Part shown: positions 52,321 through 60,766 of the stretch, one piece after another
Layout: each line of letters starts with the position of its first letter
Numbering within the stretch: position 1 is the first letter of the stretch
Source of the DNA: Desulfobacteraceae bacterium UBA2245
GTDB taxonomy: Bacteria; Desulfobacterota; Desulfobacteria; Desulfobacterales; UBA2245
Assembly (NCBI GenBank): GCA_002347265.1
Contig: DDYB01000005.1
Span: 1-64,000 of the forward strand
Reading direction: 5' to 3'
DNA: 64,000 bases
Notes under the pieces: generated by a model
Databases searched by the model: none
Told to the model about the DNA's origin: nothing
Seen by the model: the letters and a program-made list of their open reading frames with translations, nothing else
Made by a program: the position numbers and the translations under genes

Positions 52321-53373
52321 ATGTTTTCATTCAAACGACATTCACTGAAAAAAGTTTGCCGCACCAGCTGGCTTTCCGGCATCGGTTTGCTCTGCATTCT
52401 GCTGACGATTCCCGCGCTGCCGGCCTTTTCCTCGTCGGACAGCCCTGAAAATATCGACCAGCAGACCGGATTCTACTATACGGTCAAAAAGGGCGATACC
52501 CTGTGGGATATTTCCGATCGTTTCTTCGATTCCCCCTGGCTGTGGCCCCATGTGTGGGAGCAGAACCAGCAGCTCTCCAATCCGCACTGGATCTACCCTG
52601 GAAACAGGATTCGGCTTTTCCGCAAGGAATGGATGCAGGAAGTCCCCCCAACTGTTGCAATGCCTGCAATGCCCCCCATCAAGTCCTTTGTGCTTTATCA
52701 CGGCATCGACGGCGTGGGTTTTATCCGGCGCGAAGCGGTCCCCTCTTGCGGAACGATATTCACCTCGTTCGAAGAGAAAACCCTGCTCAGCGAAGGCGAT
52801 ACGGTCTATATTCACACCGTTCCCGGCCGCCCCCTTGCCGTGGGTGAAAAATACACCACATACCGGACCCTGCCCCCGCTTTATGATCAATCGAACAAGG
52901 ATTTTATCGGCATTCAGCACCTGCTGAGCGGCCTTGTCGAAATCACGCAAATCAACGACAATATCGCCGTCGGAAAGGTCCTTCAGAACTTCCGCCGTTC
53001 GATTCTGCTTCAGGATTCCCTGATGCCTTACGTCCCGCAATCCCCCGAGATCGTGCTGGTTGACGGTCCTTCCGGAATCGACGGCCGAATCATCCGGTCC
53101 GAAGAAGACAACCAGGTTTTCGGAGACCACTTTGTTGCCTTCATCGACCGGGGGCAGAACAACGGCATTGAAAGAGGGCAGAGCTTCAGTATCTACCAGC
53201 AGAAGCAGGCCCTGACAAACCCGGAAGACAGAAACTCACTGGTGACGCTGCCGCCGATCGAGATCGGAACCCTTCTGGTGCTTCGCGCGGAACCGGAGAC
53301 ATCCACGGTGCTGATCACCAAATCGGTGAAAGAGTTTCAGGCCTGGTCCCAGTACTGCTCGTCCCTGCAATAA
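52321..53373 (+). CDS. LysM-domain exported protein
   Basis: A 350-residue protein. The signal peptide covers about residues 1-38 (GIGLLCILLTIPALPAFSSS). One LysM domain follows at about 52-100 (YYTVKKGDTLWDISDRFFDS, PHWIYPGNRIRLF), which binds peptidoglycan glycan chains. The C-terminal 240 residues form a periplasmic domain I cannot assign, common with LysM in Desulfobacterota. It is a single-gene transcription unit followed by a strong terminator. Confidence 0.87.
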   Translation: MFSFKRHSLKKVCRTSWLSGIGLLCILLTIPALPAFSSSDSPENIDQQTGFYYTVKKGDTLWDISDRFFDSPWLWPHVWEQNQQLSNPHWIYPGNRIRLFRKEWMQEVPPTVAMPAMPPIKSFVLYHGIDGVGFIRREAVPSCGTIFTSFEEKTLLSEGDTVYIHTVPGRPLAVGEKYTTYRTLPPLYDQSNKDFIGIQHLLSGLVEITQINDNIAVGKVLQNFRRSILLQDSLMPYVPQSPEIVLVDGPSGIDGRIIRSEEDNQVFGDHFVAFIDRGQNNGIERGQSFSIYQQKQALTNPEDRNSLVTLPPIEIGTLLVLRAEPETSTVLITKSVKEFQAWSQYCSSLQ

Positions 53374-53411
53374 ACAGAGGCAGGCCGCTCTTAGCGGATT
53401 TTTAAACATTC

Positions 53412-53440
53412 AACGCCCCGGCCTCAATGCCGGGGCGTTT
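53412..53440 (+). terminator. Rho-independent terminator of the LysM gene
   Basis: AACGCCCCGGC and GCCGGGGCGTT pair perfectly around six bases and are followed by T residues. Confidence 0.9.
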
Positions 53441-53505
53441 TTTCAATCGCCCTCTCTCAGATGCGGATGTACCTGAAACCAGCCGCTTTTTCTAAAACCG
53501 CCCCG

Positions 53506-53536
53506 GCCATTTAAATTGATCAAAGGCTTCCGGTTA
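53506..53536. repeat. Short repeat flanking pilin cluster 1, left copy
   Basis: GCCATTTAAATTGATCAAAG and GCTTCCGG resemble the 35-base sequence at 57024-57058 in the same orientation. The rest of 53441-53685 holds no gene; CATCCCGCTCGTGCGGGAATG (53627-53646) is a small hairpin of a kind widely dispersed in bacterial genomes. Confidence 0.45.
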
Positions 53537-53685
53537 CAGGGAAGCAATGTGTACGGGCCTGGCGGACTTTCCGAACAATCCAGGCATACGGATCAGGGCT
53601 TGCCGTAACGGGCTTCGGCTGCGTCCATCCCGCTCGTGCGGGAATGACGCAACTGATGACTTGTTACGACTTCATCAACAGTCGA

Positions 53686-54996
53686 TCAGTCGTTTCGGCC
53701 GTCAAACCAGCTCAGCAGGGGAAGTTTATTCGTCGGATATTCATCCAGCAGCGCGGTATCAAAATACAAATCCACGCTGTTTTTAATCAAAATATTTTTG
53801 CCCCAGACCGAACCGTAAACCCCTGTTCCGTTATCCATTTCTATCTCGCCGAGAGGCGCATAGAAAACTCCCTTTAACTCGGAGGAATTGTGAAATCGAA
53901 TGCCGGCCGCTGAATCGGAAAAAATCGTAAATTCTGTTGGTTGCCCGGTCATGTTGACATCGGAGCCGTTTTTGGCGATAAAGATGTCCGGTCCCGAAAG
54001 TCCGCCCGGCGGGTCTGTCAGACGAAAAGTCACGTCGTTCCCGTAATCGTTTATAATATTCAATGTTTGGCCGGTATCGATCGTTACCGGCCCCTGAACA
54101 TAAATATCGACCGGTCCAAACCTCGCATCAATATTCAGGACGCCGTTTTTGATGTAAATTTCATCAAAATAATAGGTTCCCGTTGTCAGTTCACGCGTTT
54201 CGCCGCCGTCCACGATCAGCGTCCCGTTGTCGTAACTGGCCTTGGCGGACGCAAACAGCGCATCATAACCGGGTTCGAGCACGTCGAACGGATCCGGATC
54301 CACCCTGCCGATTTCCTCTCCCAGCGCGCCGCTGACCGTTGCGCCCTGATCCACGACGCTGGCCGGATTCTCTGACTCGTCGGCGCCGAGCGCCACATCG
54401 CCGTCAATAAAAATTTTGTTATGCAATAACAGATCTCCGTTGGTGCCGATATCGGCCTGGCCGGTCGATTCAAAATCCGGATCACCCGGCTGGTTGTCCG
54501 GCGCATCTCTGTGATCATAGCTGTATACCGCGGCGGAGTTGACGCCATCAAAACTCACATCGCCGAATGCGGCAAATTCAATTTTAGAACCCCTCTTAAA
54601 AGTGACAACCAGTTTAGCGGCGGAATTTCTTGCACCGCCGCCATAAACCGTCATTTCATAGACGTTGTTCGCCAACCAGGTAATTTCGTCGCCTTCGTAG
54701 GTAAAATTATACCCCGACGGCGCCGCGGATATCGGAAGCGGTTCGACGCCGTTGACAGCGGAAGGCAACGAGAAGGTTCCGGCCTCAAGTCCTGTCTGCA
54801 TCCTGGCAATGGCATACTGCACGCCGGCCTCGGCATCATAGAAAGCGTGTTTTGCGGCGCGGGCGTTTCCGCTGGTCTGAAGGTCGATGGAGGCAATCAG
54901 ATATCCCGCGGTTCCCAGAAGAAATAAAATCGCCATAAACATCATCGCCGTGACCAGCACCATGCCGTCCTGATTTTTTAACAGTTGATTTTTCAT
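53686..54996 (-). CDS. PilX-like minor pilin/assembly protein (cluster 1)
   Basis: A 436-residue protein. The N-terminus DGMVLVTAMMFMAILFLLG is the PilX-type hydrophobic helix (with a D-G-M-V in place of the GFTLIE signature), followed by YDAEAGVQYA, a conserved feature of PilX proteins. The remainder is beta-rich and presumably exposed. PilX proteins help in pilus priming with PilV, PilW and FimT. ATG 54996 with GGGAGG upstream replaces a GTG at 55011. It is the last gene of the FimT-PilV-PilW-PilX order; no PilY1 follows. Confidence 0.8.
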   Translation of the reverse strand: MKNQLLKNQDGMVLVTAMMFMAILFLLGTAGYLIASIDLQTSGNARAAKHAFYDAEAGVQYAIARMQTGLEAGTFSLPSAVNGVEPLPISAAPSGYNFTYEGDEITWLANNVYEMTVYGGGARNSAAKLVVTFKRGSKIEFAAFGDVSFDGVNSAAVYSYDHRDAPDNQPGDPDFESTGQADIGTNGDLLLHNKIFIDGDVALGADESENPASVVDQGATVSGALGEEIGRVDPDPFDVLEPGYDALFASAKASYDNGTLIVDGGETRELTTGTYYFDEIYIKNGVLNIDARFGPVDIYVQGPVTIDTGQTLNIINDYGNDVTFRLTDPPGGLSGPDIFIAKNGSDVNMTGQPTEFTIFSDSAAGIRFHNSSELKGVFYAPLGEIEMDNGTGVYGSVWGKNILIKNSVDLYFDTALLDEYPTNKLPLLSWFDGRND

Positions 54997-55069
54997 CTTA
55001 TCCTCCCGCACACGAATGCGGCTTCAAAACCGCCGTCAATGTGCTGCATGCATATTTTCAGTCGTCAAT

Positions 55070-55690
55070 TTACAGATTCAAATTGCGCGGAATAAAACAG
55101 GAGGTCAGGGTGTGCGTGCGATATCCGTTATCAGGCGCAAAATCCCGATCCGCCCTGCGCGTTCTCACAGTCAGGGCAATCCGGATCTGGCGGATTTCCT
55201 GCGTCGCAGCCGCGCGATAGTCCTCCGGGTCAACCGTTCCATCCTTGTAGCCCTTGTAGTAGCCGACTGAAAAATCCGTGATGTTCTCCGCAAAGGGCTG
55301 TGGCCCGCCCCCCGTATTGGTATTGCGCGTGATCCGAAGCGTGGAGGGGTTTAAAACATAGGTAATATGCTCGTTGGTTCCGGTCGTGCTTCCGTCGCCG
55401 TCCAGATCCGCGTAGATGTCGATGATCGATGGATCCGAATTGTAGGGTATGCCGACAAAGCCCGGCGTTTTTGACGGATTGTATCCCGCCATCATGATCT
55501 CGCGGCCCATGATATCCATGGCGGCGCGACCGGTTTGAACCATTTCGACAACCTGGTCCTGAACGCCATACGCCTTGCTCTGCGAAAGAAACACCGTTCC
55601 CAGAGAGGCGATCACAATCAGGCCGATTGCAAGCGCGATTAAAACTTCTAAAATACCAAATCCCGCATTGTTTTGATCTGTTTTATGCAT
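55070..55690 (-). CDS. pilW: PilW-like minor pilin (cluster 1)
   Basis: A 206-residue protein with prepilin signature AGFGILEVLIALAIGLIVIA. RAAMDIMGREIMMAGYNPS and DGYRTHTL-type C-terminal motifs mark PilW proteins. GGAG precedes the ATG at 55690. It ends without any extra domain, unlike the longer PilW of cluster 2. It lies five bases after pilV. Confidence 0.85.
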   Translation of the reverse strand: MHKTDQNNAGFGILEVLIALAIGLIVIASLGTVFLSQSKAYGVQDQVVEMVQTGRAAMDIMGREIMMAGYNPSKTPGFVGIPYNSDPSIIDIYADLDGDGSTTGTNEHITYVLNPSTLRITRNTNTGGGPQPFAENITDFSVGYYKGYKDGTVDPEDYRAAATQEIRQIRIALTVRTRRADRDFAPDNGYRTHTLTSCFIPRNLNL

Positions 55691-55695
55691 CGGCT

Positions 55696-56058
55696 TCACT
55701 CCGCAGCGAGCAGGGTCTTTAATTCGACCGAATGCGATCTTCCACCGATCGAATTCCAGGAAACTCTGACCGCCACCTCCTTCATTCCGTCTTCCGGGTT
55801 GTTTTCGGCCGACGGGAACGGCCGGCGCGTAAAGCGACCGATAACTTCCGGGTCGCTCCGGTTGTAGCCATACCCGATCCTCTTTATCTCTTCCAGCTTG
55901 TCCTGGGCCAAAATTGTCGCTTCGGTATACGCCTTGCTCTGGGCATTGTTTCGAATGATCTCTATGGTCAGTGCGGCCATGCCCAGCAAACCGATTGACA
56001 GAATCGCCAGGGTCACCAGAATTTCTATCAGTGTGAACCCGTTTTGATTGTTGTCCAT
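55696..56058 (-). CDS. pilV: PilV-like minor pilin (cluster 1)
   Basis: A 120-residue protein with NGFTLIEILVTLAILSIGLLGMA as the prepilin N-terminus and AQDKLEEIKRIGY, a typical PilV block. ATG 56058 with GAGGCAGG upstream; a longer frame to 56088 runs into the decayed fimT tail. It begins 19 bases after the stop codon of that fimT remnant, as expected for FimT-PilV order. Confidence 0.85.
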   Translation of the reverse strand: MDNNQNGFTLIEILVTLAILSIGLLGMAALTIEIIRNNAQSKAYTEATILAQDKLEEIKRIGYGYNRSDPEVIGRFTRRPFPSAENNPEDGMKEVAVRVSWNSIGGRSHSVELKTLLAAE

Positions 56059-56077
56059 AACCTGCCTCGTATATTTT

Positions 56078-56259
56078 CTATTCGCCATGACAACCCGAAC
56101 CAGACAGTCCTGACGCGACCGATGATCCTGTCTCGATCCCCTTTGTACCGCCGGAGCTGGACAGGGTCAGGGTGATCGGTTTGCGCTGTTGATGGTTCCC
56201 CGGGAATAAAATACCGGATTGTCGGCGGCATTGTGGTGAATGCCTCCTGCGAAATCCAT
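56078..56259 (-). pseudogene. fimT C-terminal remnant (cluster 1)
   Basis: In one frame 56259 to about 56190 reads NPVFYSRGTINSAN; from about 56185 a neighbouring frame reads ITLTLSSSGGTKGIE and runs to a TAG at 56080-56078. Together they match the C-terminal end of FimT proteins such as the intact copy at 60767-61174 (FHPRGT...TVTLTNSSGSKDIE). A single base appears lost between AAC and ATC. It stands in the FimT position before pilV, so cluster 1 seems to have lost its fimT. Confidence 0.65.
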
Positions 56260-56819
56260 CCTCATGAACTGCCGGCTGAATTATTTGTTATCCAGAGATC
56301 GCTTCGGAATGATTGGATATCAATTTTATAGCGAGGCCGATATCATTGGCCTGGTCCGCCTTCAGGCGCTTGAATAATGCAAAGTTCGGCCAACGGTCAT
56401 TCTCTCGAACATTGCATGACACTGTGTATTTTTCCCACAGGTCATATCATGGTGAATTCAACTATTGACTCGCGTTGTCAGTCAGTTACAGGAAGAGCCT
56501 TCGATTTTTTCGCCGCGAAGATTATTTTTTTAGCAATTAGCATACCAACATTTAAACCTTAATTAATACAGATTGTTACCTTTTTATTGTCCGCGAAACC
56601 GTTACATTTCGTTACAAATCGCTTCAAATTGACCTGTCCTCAGTGTTACATTTTTACACTCCTGCATTCCCATAAGACGGTATTCGCTTATGGGGCCCAG
56701 CCCGAACAGTGCATGAAAGAGCCGGCAAAATCTAATGTTTTATTTTAAAGATCAATTTGTTAGATTGGCAAACAGAGAATTTTGCCTTGAATATTTTTAC
56801 CGCAAGAATCGCAGCGCTT
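56260..56819. other. AT-rich intergenic stretch inside cluster 1
   Basis: No supported gene. CCCATAAG (56669-56676) and CTTATGGG (56687-56694) form a hairpin; AATCTAA and TTAGATT near 56731-56767 form a wide inverted repeat. This stretch separates the two pilin remnants and may be inserted or decayed DNA. Confidence 0.4.
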
Positions 56820-57004
56820 TCAAGGTATCAGGATCGCAAAATCGCGGGCAAATTCAGCGGCGGCGATATCGCTTCGGGCAGGGGTGTTCTGGTTTTTCCG
56901 AACCGTCACGGCATCCGCCCTTGGGGGTTCCGGCAACCCGATCGCAAGCGCGATCAGCAGCTCCGGAATGCTGAAACCTCGCTTTTGGAATCTGTTTGAC
57001 TCAT
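56820..57004 (-). pseudogene. Prepilin N-terminal remnant (cluster 1)
   Basis: An ATG at 57004 begins MSQTDSK, after which a one-base shift gives RGFSIPELLIALAIGL, a prepilin leader and half a hydrophobic helix; it then becomes unlike a pilin (PEPPRADAV) and ends at a TGA (56822-56820). AAAGAAG lies before the ATG. The frameshift and the broken helix make this a dead gene, possibly the 5' part of the decayed fimT or of a PilW. Confidence 0.6.
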
Positions 57005-57023
57005 CTTCTTTACACCGCTTTGC

Positions 57024-57058
57024 GCCATTTAAGTTGACTAAATGCCTCCGGCCGGTTA
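57024..57058. repeat. Short repeat flanking pilin cluster 1, right copy
   Basis: GCCATTTAAGTTGACTAAAT followed by GCCTCCGGCCGGTTA resembles 53506-53536 in direct orientation with a four-base insertion. The two copies bracket the first pilin cluster about 3.5 kb apart. Confidence 0.45.
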
Positions 57059-57103
57059 GGATCGGAATCAAATTCTCAAATAATTCAATGAAAGGGATCG
57101 GTT

Positions 57104-57724
57104 ATGAAACATACCGCTTTTTTGATCTGGCTTATTGCAGCGTGCGTGATCGCCCTGCCGGCCAAAGGCCTTGCCTCGTATCTGATCGAACTGAAAAACG
57201 GGTCGAAATATGTGACTTCAGATTACTGGGAAGAGGGAAATCAGATCAAATTCAAAATTTCCGGGGGAGAAATCGGGTTTTCAAAAGATTCCGTCCTCAG
57301 AATTACCGAGACCGATCTTCCGGTAGAAGCGGAGATCATCACGCCGGAAACGCCTTCAACGGTAGCAGAACCGGCGCCTGAAGCGGCGACGCCTTCCGAC
57401 GAACCCAGAACCGAGGGCGAAGGCGCACCGGAGGAGGTCACAGCGCCTTCCAAACCCGGTTCTGAGGCTGCGGCGCCTTCCGAACCGGTGCCCCCGGAAA
57501 TCGACCACGAGGTTTACATGGCCAGAAAACGGGCCATTCTGCAACAATTCAAAATAAACGATGAAAGAATTGCACAAGCAGTTGAAAACGAGGATCGCGA
57601 GGCCGAAATAGCGGCGGTCGCGGAAAAAAAGAAAACCACTGAAGAGTATGGCGCGCTGACTAAGGAAATCATAGAGAAAAATGGCGGGGTTCTGCCGGAG
57701 TGGTGGCATACTGTAACGGAATAG
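57104..57724 (+). CDS. Exported acidic protein with SH3-like N-terminal domain, function unknown
   Basis: A 206-residue protein. A signal peptide (residues about 1-24, LIWLIAACVIALPAKGLA) is followed by LKNGSKYVTSDYWEEGNQIK, a short beta-rich domain, a Pro/Glu/Ala linker (about 65-130, with repeated AAPSEP-type words) and a charged helical C-terminus (RKRAILQQFKINDERIAQAV). No enzyme motif is recognised. It lies between the two pilin clusters on the opposite strand; a link to pili is unproven. GAAAGGGATCGG precedes the ATG. Confidence 0.7.
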   Translation: MKHTAFLIWLIAACVIALPAKGLASYLIELKNGSKYVTSDYWEEGNQIKFKISGGEIGFSKDSVLRITETDLPVEAEIITPETPSTVAEPAPEAATPSDEPRTEGEGAPEEVTAPSKPGSEAAAPSEPVPPEIDHEVYMARKRAILQQFKINDERIAQAVENEDREAEIAAVAEKKKTTEEYGALTKEIIEKNGGVLPEWWHTVTE

Positions 57725-57798
57725 CCGCTACTTGTGCGGGGCCGACTTTCGCCGCGATGAAACCGCGCCAAAGGTCGGCCCCCACGTTTACTATACGT

Positions 57799-59034
57799 CT
57801 ATAACGCCTCCTTCCAGGCGTAAACATTGAATTTTGGCGTCGAGTCCATCAAGTCATTTAAAAAGCTGCAATCATAGTAGATATCCACAGTCCCGTTGAC
57901 TTCGGACATCATGTTTGAGATTACCGCGCCGTAAACTTCCCGTGTGCCGCCGCCACTGAACTCCGTTGTGCCGGTCGCGATGATCAGTCCGTGCCAACCT
58001 ACACTGCCTCTAAGAATCAAATCTCCTTTGACCGCTAAAACTCCGTACCCTGACAGATTCATTATGTTCAACGGGCCATCACAGTAAAATATTTTCTTAG
58101 GACTATCGGAGGAGGTTCCTAACGTTTGATTGTTGCCCGAACTCACCAGCTGGTCAAAGTTGGTACTTGCCGTATTCACCACGACAACCGGATCATAATA
58201 CAAGCTGTCTCCTTCCGCCACGCCGTTTACCATCATGTCCATGCCTTCGGGAACAAATGCATCATACGGCGGATCAGCGCTGGTATTTGCGGGCCAGTCA
58301 GTGGCCTCATGCCCCGTACCAGCAAGGTCCGTGGTGATTATGTCTGGCACGACAGGGCAAGCCATACCCATGGCCTTTGCCCAGGCACCCACCGCAGAAC
58401 CGGTTCCGCCCCCGGCTTTGGTCAGATTTCCGTTGACATAAAGAGCCGCCGGCGCTTCTATAAAAGTGGTATTGCCTCGGATCTCCGCAATGATTTTCTT
58501 GCGCGCATCCCCCTTGGCGCCAAGGCTGGTGGCGATAAAGATCGGATAGGAGCCACTGCCGGAGCTGCCGGCGGTTTCTGCGCTTCCGTTCCAGTAAATA
58601 ATAGCACTGGTGCCGATGCCGCTTCCGGAATTCGGATCCGCTCCGGTCTTGAAACGAAGTTCCACGGCATATTTCATGTCGCTGTCGCTTAGGCTGTTGA
58701 CTTTCGTATGGTCGATGTCGCCTGAATCGTATCCCAAATCCCCAGCCATGTCCGAATCGCCAATATAGTAACGCCAGTCTTCATCCTGGGTGGCTCCTCC
58801 AGGGTTGATGAATTGAGTTGCATATATGTTCCGAAGTCTTCCCCTGGCCTCTTCGATGCCGGATTCGGCCACGTAAAAGGCTTTCTGGCTCAGGCGATAG
58901 TAGCCGCTGATTTTCAGATCGGAGCTGGTCATCATGTAGGCGGCCACGCCGAGAAAAAACAGTATCACCAGAAACAGCATGGTCGTGACCAGCGCCATTC
59001 CCCGCTCGTTTTCAATATGCTTTACAAATTTCAT
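57799..59034 (-). CDS. PilX-like minor pilin/assembly protein (cluster 2)
   Basis: A 411-residue protein starting MKFVKHIENERGMALVTTML, a PilX-type hydrophobic N-terminus, then FYVAESGIEEAR, the conserved PilX block. The long C-terminal part is beta-rich with repeated SG-rich segments. ATG 59034 with GGGAGGTGATG upstream is chosen over 26 non-conserved residues further out. It is the last gene of the intact cluster, starting 77 bases after pilW. Confidence 0.8.
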   Translation of the reverse strand: MKFVKHIENERGMALVTTMLFLVILFFLGVAAYMMTSSDLKISGYYRLSQKAFYVAESGIEEARGRLRNIYATQFINPGGATQDEDWRYYIGDSDMAGDLGYDSGDIDHTKVNSLSDSDMKYAVELRFKTGADPNSGSGIGTSAIIYWNGSAETAGSSGSGSYPIFIATSLGAKGDARKKIIAEIRGNTTFIEAPAALYVNGNLTKAGGGTGSAVGAWAKAMGMACPVVPDIITTDLAGTGHEATDWPANTSADPPYDAFVPEGMDMMVNGVAEGDSLYYDPVVVVNTASTNFDQLVSSGNNQTLGTSSDSPKKIFYCDGPLNIMNLSGYGVLAVKGDLILRGSVGWHGLIIATGTTEFSGGGTREVYGAVISNMMSEVNGTVDIYYDCSFLNDLMDSTPKFNVYAWKEAL

Positions 59035-59111
59035 TGCATCACCTCCCAGGAGGGAAATCACTTGTTGATCGGGCTGAGTGCTGCTCGTCGGCATCAAAAG
59101 CCATGCCTTCA

Positions 59112-60218
59112 TTAGCTCCCCACCTGAATGACCACGATATTGCTGGTGCCAACAATACCATTCTCATCCGTGGCTTTGACATAATAGGAAACAAAAGCAC
59201 CGTTGCTCTGCCCAGGTATCTCCGCGCAATATTCACCAGCTGCGTTAATCGTCATCGGCAGGGGTTCTACCGCTGGTATGCTGCCCACCGAATAGTAAAG
59301 TTCAGCTGTAAATTCGAAAAGCGATGCAATCTCGGCGCAAACGGTAAATTCATGATTGGGAAGCACTTTAATACTTGGGGGCTGCAAAGGATCAATGGAC
59401 GGTGGCTCCCCCGGCTCCTCTGGCTCATCGCCTGTGTCACCATCGCCTGTGTCACCATCGCCTGTGTCGCCATCGCCTGTGTCACCATCGCCTGTGTCAC
59501 CATCGCCTGTGTCACCATCGCCTGTGTCACCATCGCCTGTGTCACCATCGCCTGTTCCGCCACCGCCCGTTCCGCCACCGCCCGTTCCGCCACCGCCCGT
59601 TCCGCCACCGCCCACGATGTTCAGCGCCAGATTACGCGGAATGACCTCAGAGCTGAGGGTCCGGGTCCGGTATCCGCTGTTGGCGGCAAAGGTCGGATCG
59701 GGCCGAGAAGTTCTCATGGTAAGCTCGATGCGAACCTTTTGAATTTCATCCTCTTGCGCGGAACTGTTAACCTCGCTGCCGTCGGCTTTATAATACCAGA
59801 AATCAAAAGCCTCAACGTTCTCGGCAAACGCCACGGGGGTTCCGTTAGCGATGCTGATGCGATTGATCACCGTGCCGGCAAGTATGTAAGTGACGTCTTC
59901 GTTCACACCATTTGTATAACCGTCTCCACTCAGATCGGCCCTGAGTTGAAGCCGATCGTCGTGATACGGAATGCCCACAACCCCGGGATCTTTCTTCGGG
60001 TCATATCCGGCCATGGCAATATCCTGGCTGATCATGTCCAGGGCCGCTCTTGCGTTCTGATGCATTTCGGCGACCTGAGCCTGAACGTCGTAGGCTTTCT
60101 TCTGGCTTACAAACACAACCACCAGACCAGCCAATACAATCAGACCGATTGCCACGGCAATAAGCATTTCCACAATAGAGAATCCATCGTTATTTTTTGT
60201 TTCTTTTTCTTTTGTCAT
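59112..60218 (-). CDS. pilW: PilW-like minor pilin with tandem repeat linker and Ig-like C-terminal domain (cluster 2)
   Basis: A 368-residue protein. DGFSIVEMLIAVAIGLIVLA is the prepilin N-terminus; ARAALDMISQDIAMAGYDPK and GYRTRTLSSEVIPRNLAL are PilW blocks shared with cluster 1, where the protein then ends. Here about 60 residues of GGGTG (x4) and DTGDG (x8) repeats follow, then a Pro-rich hinge and an about 85-residue domain (PSIKVLPNHEFTV, YYVKATDENGIVG) that looks like a fibronectin/Ig-like fold with a Cys pair. The extra module may be an adhesin at the pilus tip; inference. ATG 60218 (AAGGTGA upstream) is preferred to GTG 60227. Confidence 0.85.
   Translation of the reverse strand: MTKEKETKNNDGFSIVEMLIAVAIGLIVLAGLVVVFVSQKKAYDVQAQVAEMHQNARAALDMISQDIAMAGYDPKKDPGVVGIPYHDDRLQLRADLSGDGYTNGVNEDVTYILAGTVINRISIANGTPVAFAENVEAFDFWYYKADGSEVNSSAQEDEIQKVRIELTMRTSRPDPTFAANSGYRTRTLSSEVIPRNLALNIVGGGGTGGGGTGGGGTGGGGTGDGDTGDGDTGDGDTGDGDTGDGDTGDGDTGDGDTGDGDTGDEPEEPGEPPSIDPLQPPSIKVLPNHEFTVCAEIASLFEFTAELYYSVGSIPAVEPLPMTINAAGEYCAEIPGQSNGAFVSYYVKATDENGIVGTSNIVVIQVGS
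59431..59610. repeat. Coding minisatellite, 12 units of 15 bp
   Basis: Eight units CCTGTGTCACCATCG (one with a single change at 59469) run from 59431 to 59550, then four units of CC(T/C)GTTCCGCCACCG to 59610. The unit length is a multiple of three, so copy-number change keeps the pilW frame. It is inside the gene and is not a CRISPR array. Confidence 0.95.
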
Positions 60219-60223
60219 TTGCG

Positions 60224-60742
60224 TCACCTTGAAAATAGTGTTTTAATTTCGACCTTACTTTCGTCCCCGGGGTTGGGTTTGTTCGAAACCCAGTAAACCT
60301 CCACGGTCATGTTCTTGGTGATCGTGACGATATTTTTGGTTGGATAAAAAGTTTCACTTACAGTATCATCGCTATAAAGATATGTAGGGTTATTCACAGA
60401 CACAACCCGCTTATAGTTATCAAATTCGGGGGGAGGATCTTCGTCCTCATTGATGCGGATAGAACCGTAGTCTTCCGTCACAGGAGAATTTGGTGCCGGT
60501 AAGTTTTCATAACCCAACTCCCTGAGCTTCTCCATCTTGTCCTGGGCCAGAGCGGTCGCCGTCGAGATCTGATTGCTGGACTTGTTGCCCTTCATGACTT
60601 CAATGGACAGCCCGGCCATTCCCAGCAGGCCAACCGTGAGAACCAGAAGGGCGACCACTGTTTCAACCAGCGAGAACCCGGCATTACTGCGGATCACCGG
60701 CATGTCGTATTGGATTTCAGGAATATTTTTTCTGCCGTTCAT
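60224..60742 (-). CDS. pilV: PilV-like minor pilin (cluster 2)
   Basis: A 172-residue protein with prepilin signature AGFSLVETVVALLVLTVGLL and AQDKMEKLRELGY, a PilV block matching cluster 1. AAGGA precedes the ATG at 60742; the leader is 21 residues. The stop overlaps the GTG before pilW. It is longer than its cluster 1 counterpart by an inserted loop. Confidence 0.86.
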   Translation of the reverse strand: MNGRKNIPEIQYDMPVIRSNAGFSLVETVVALLVLTVGLLGMAGLSIEVMKGNKSSNQISTATALAQDKMEKLRELGYENLPAPNSPVTEDYGSIRINEDEDPPPEFDNYKRVVSVNNPTYLYSDDTVSETFYPTKNIVTITKNMTVEVYWVSNKPNPGDESKVEIKTLFSR

Positions 60743-60766
60743 AAGCTATCCTTTTCTAAATTATAG

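Noticed and set aside
56379..56392. Second sigma-54-like element upstream of pilin cluster 1
   Set aside because: Spacing between GG and GC is nine bases instead of ten, which normally abolishes activity, and no intact fimT follows.
59431..59610. CRISPR-like spaced repeats
   Set aside because: The 15-bp units are directly adjacent without spacers and lie in frame inside pilW; no cas genes are present.
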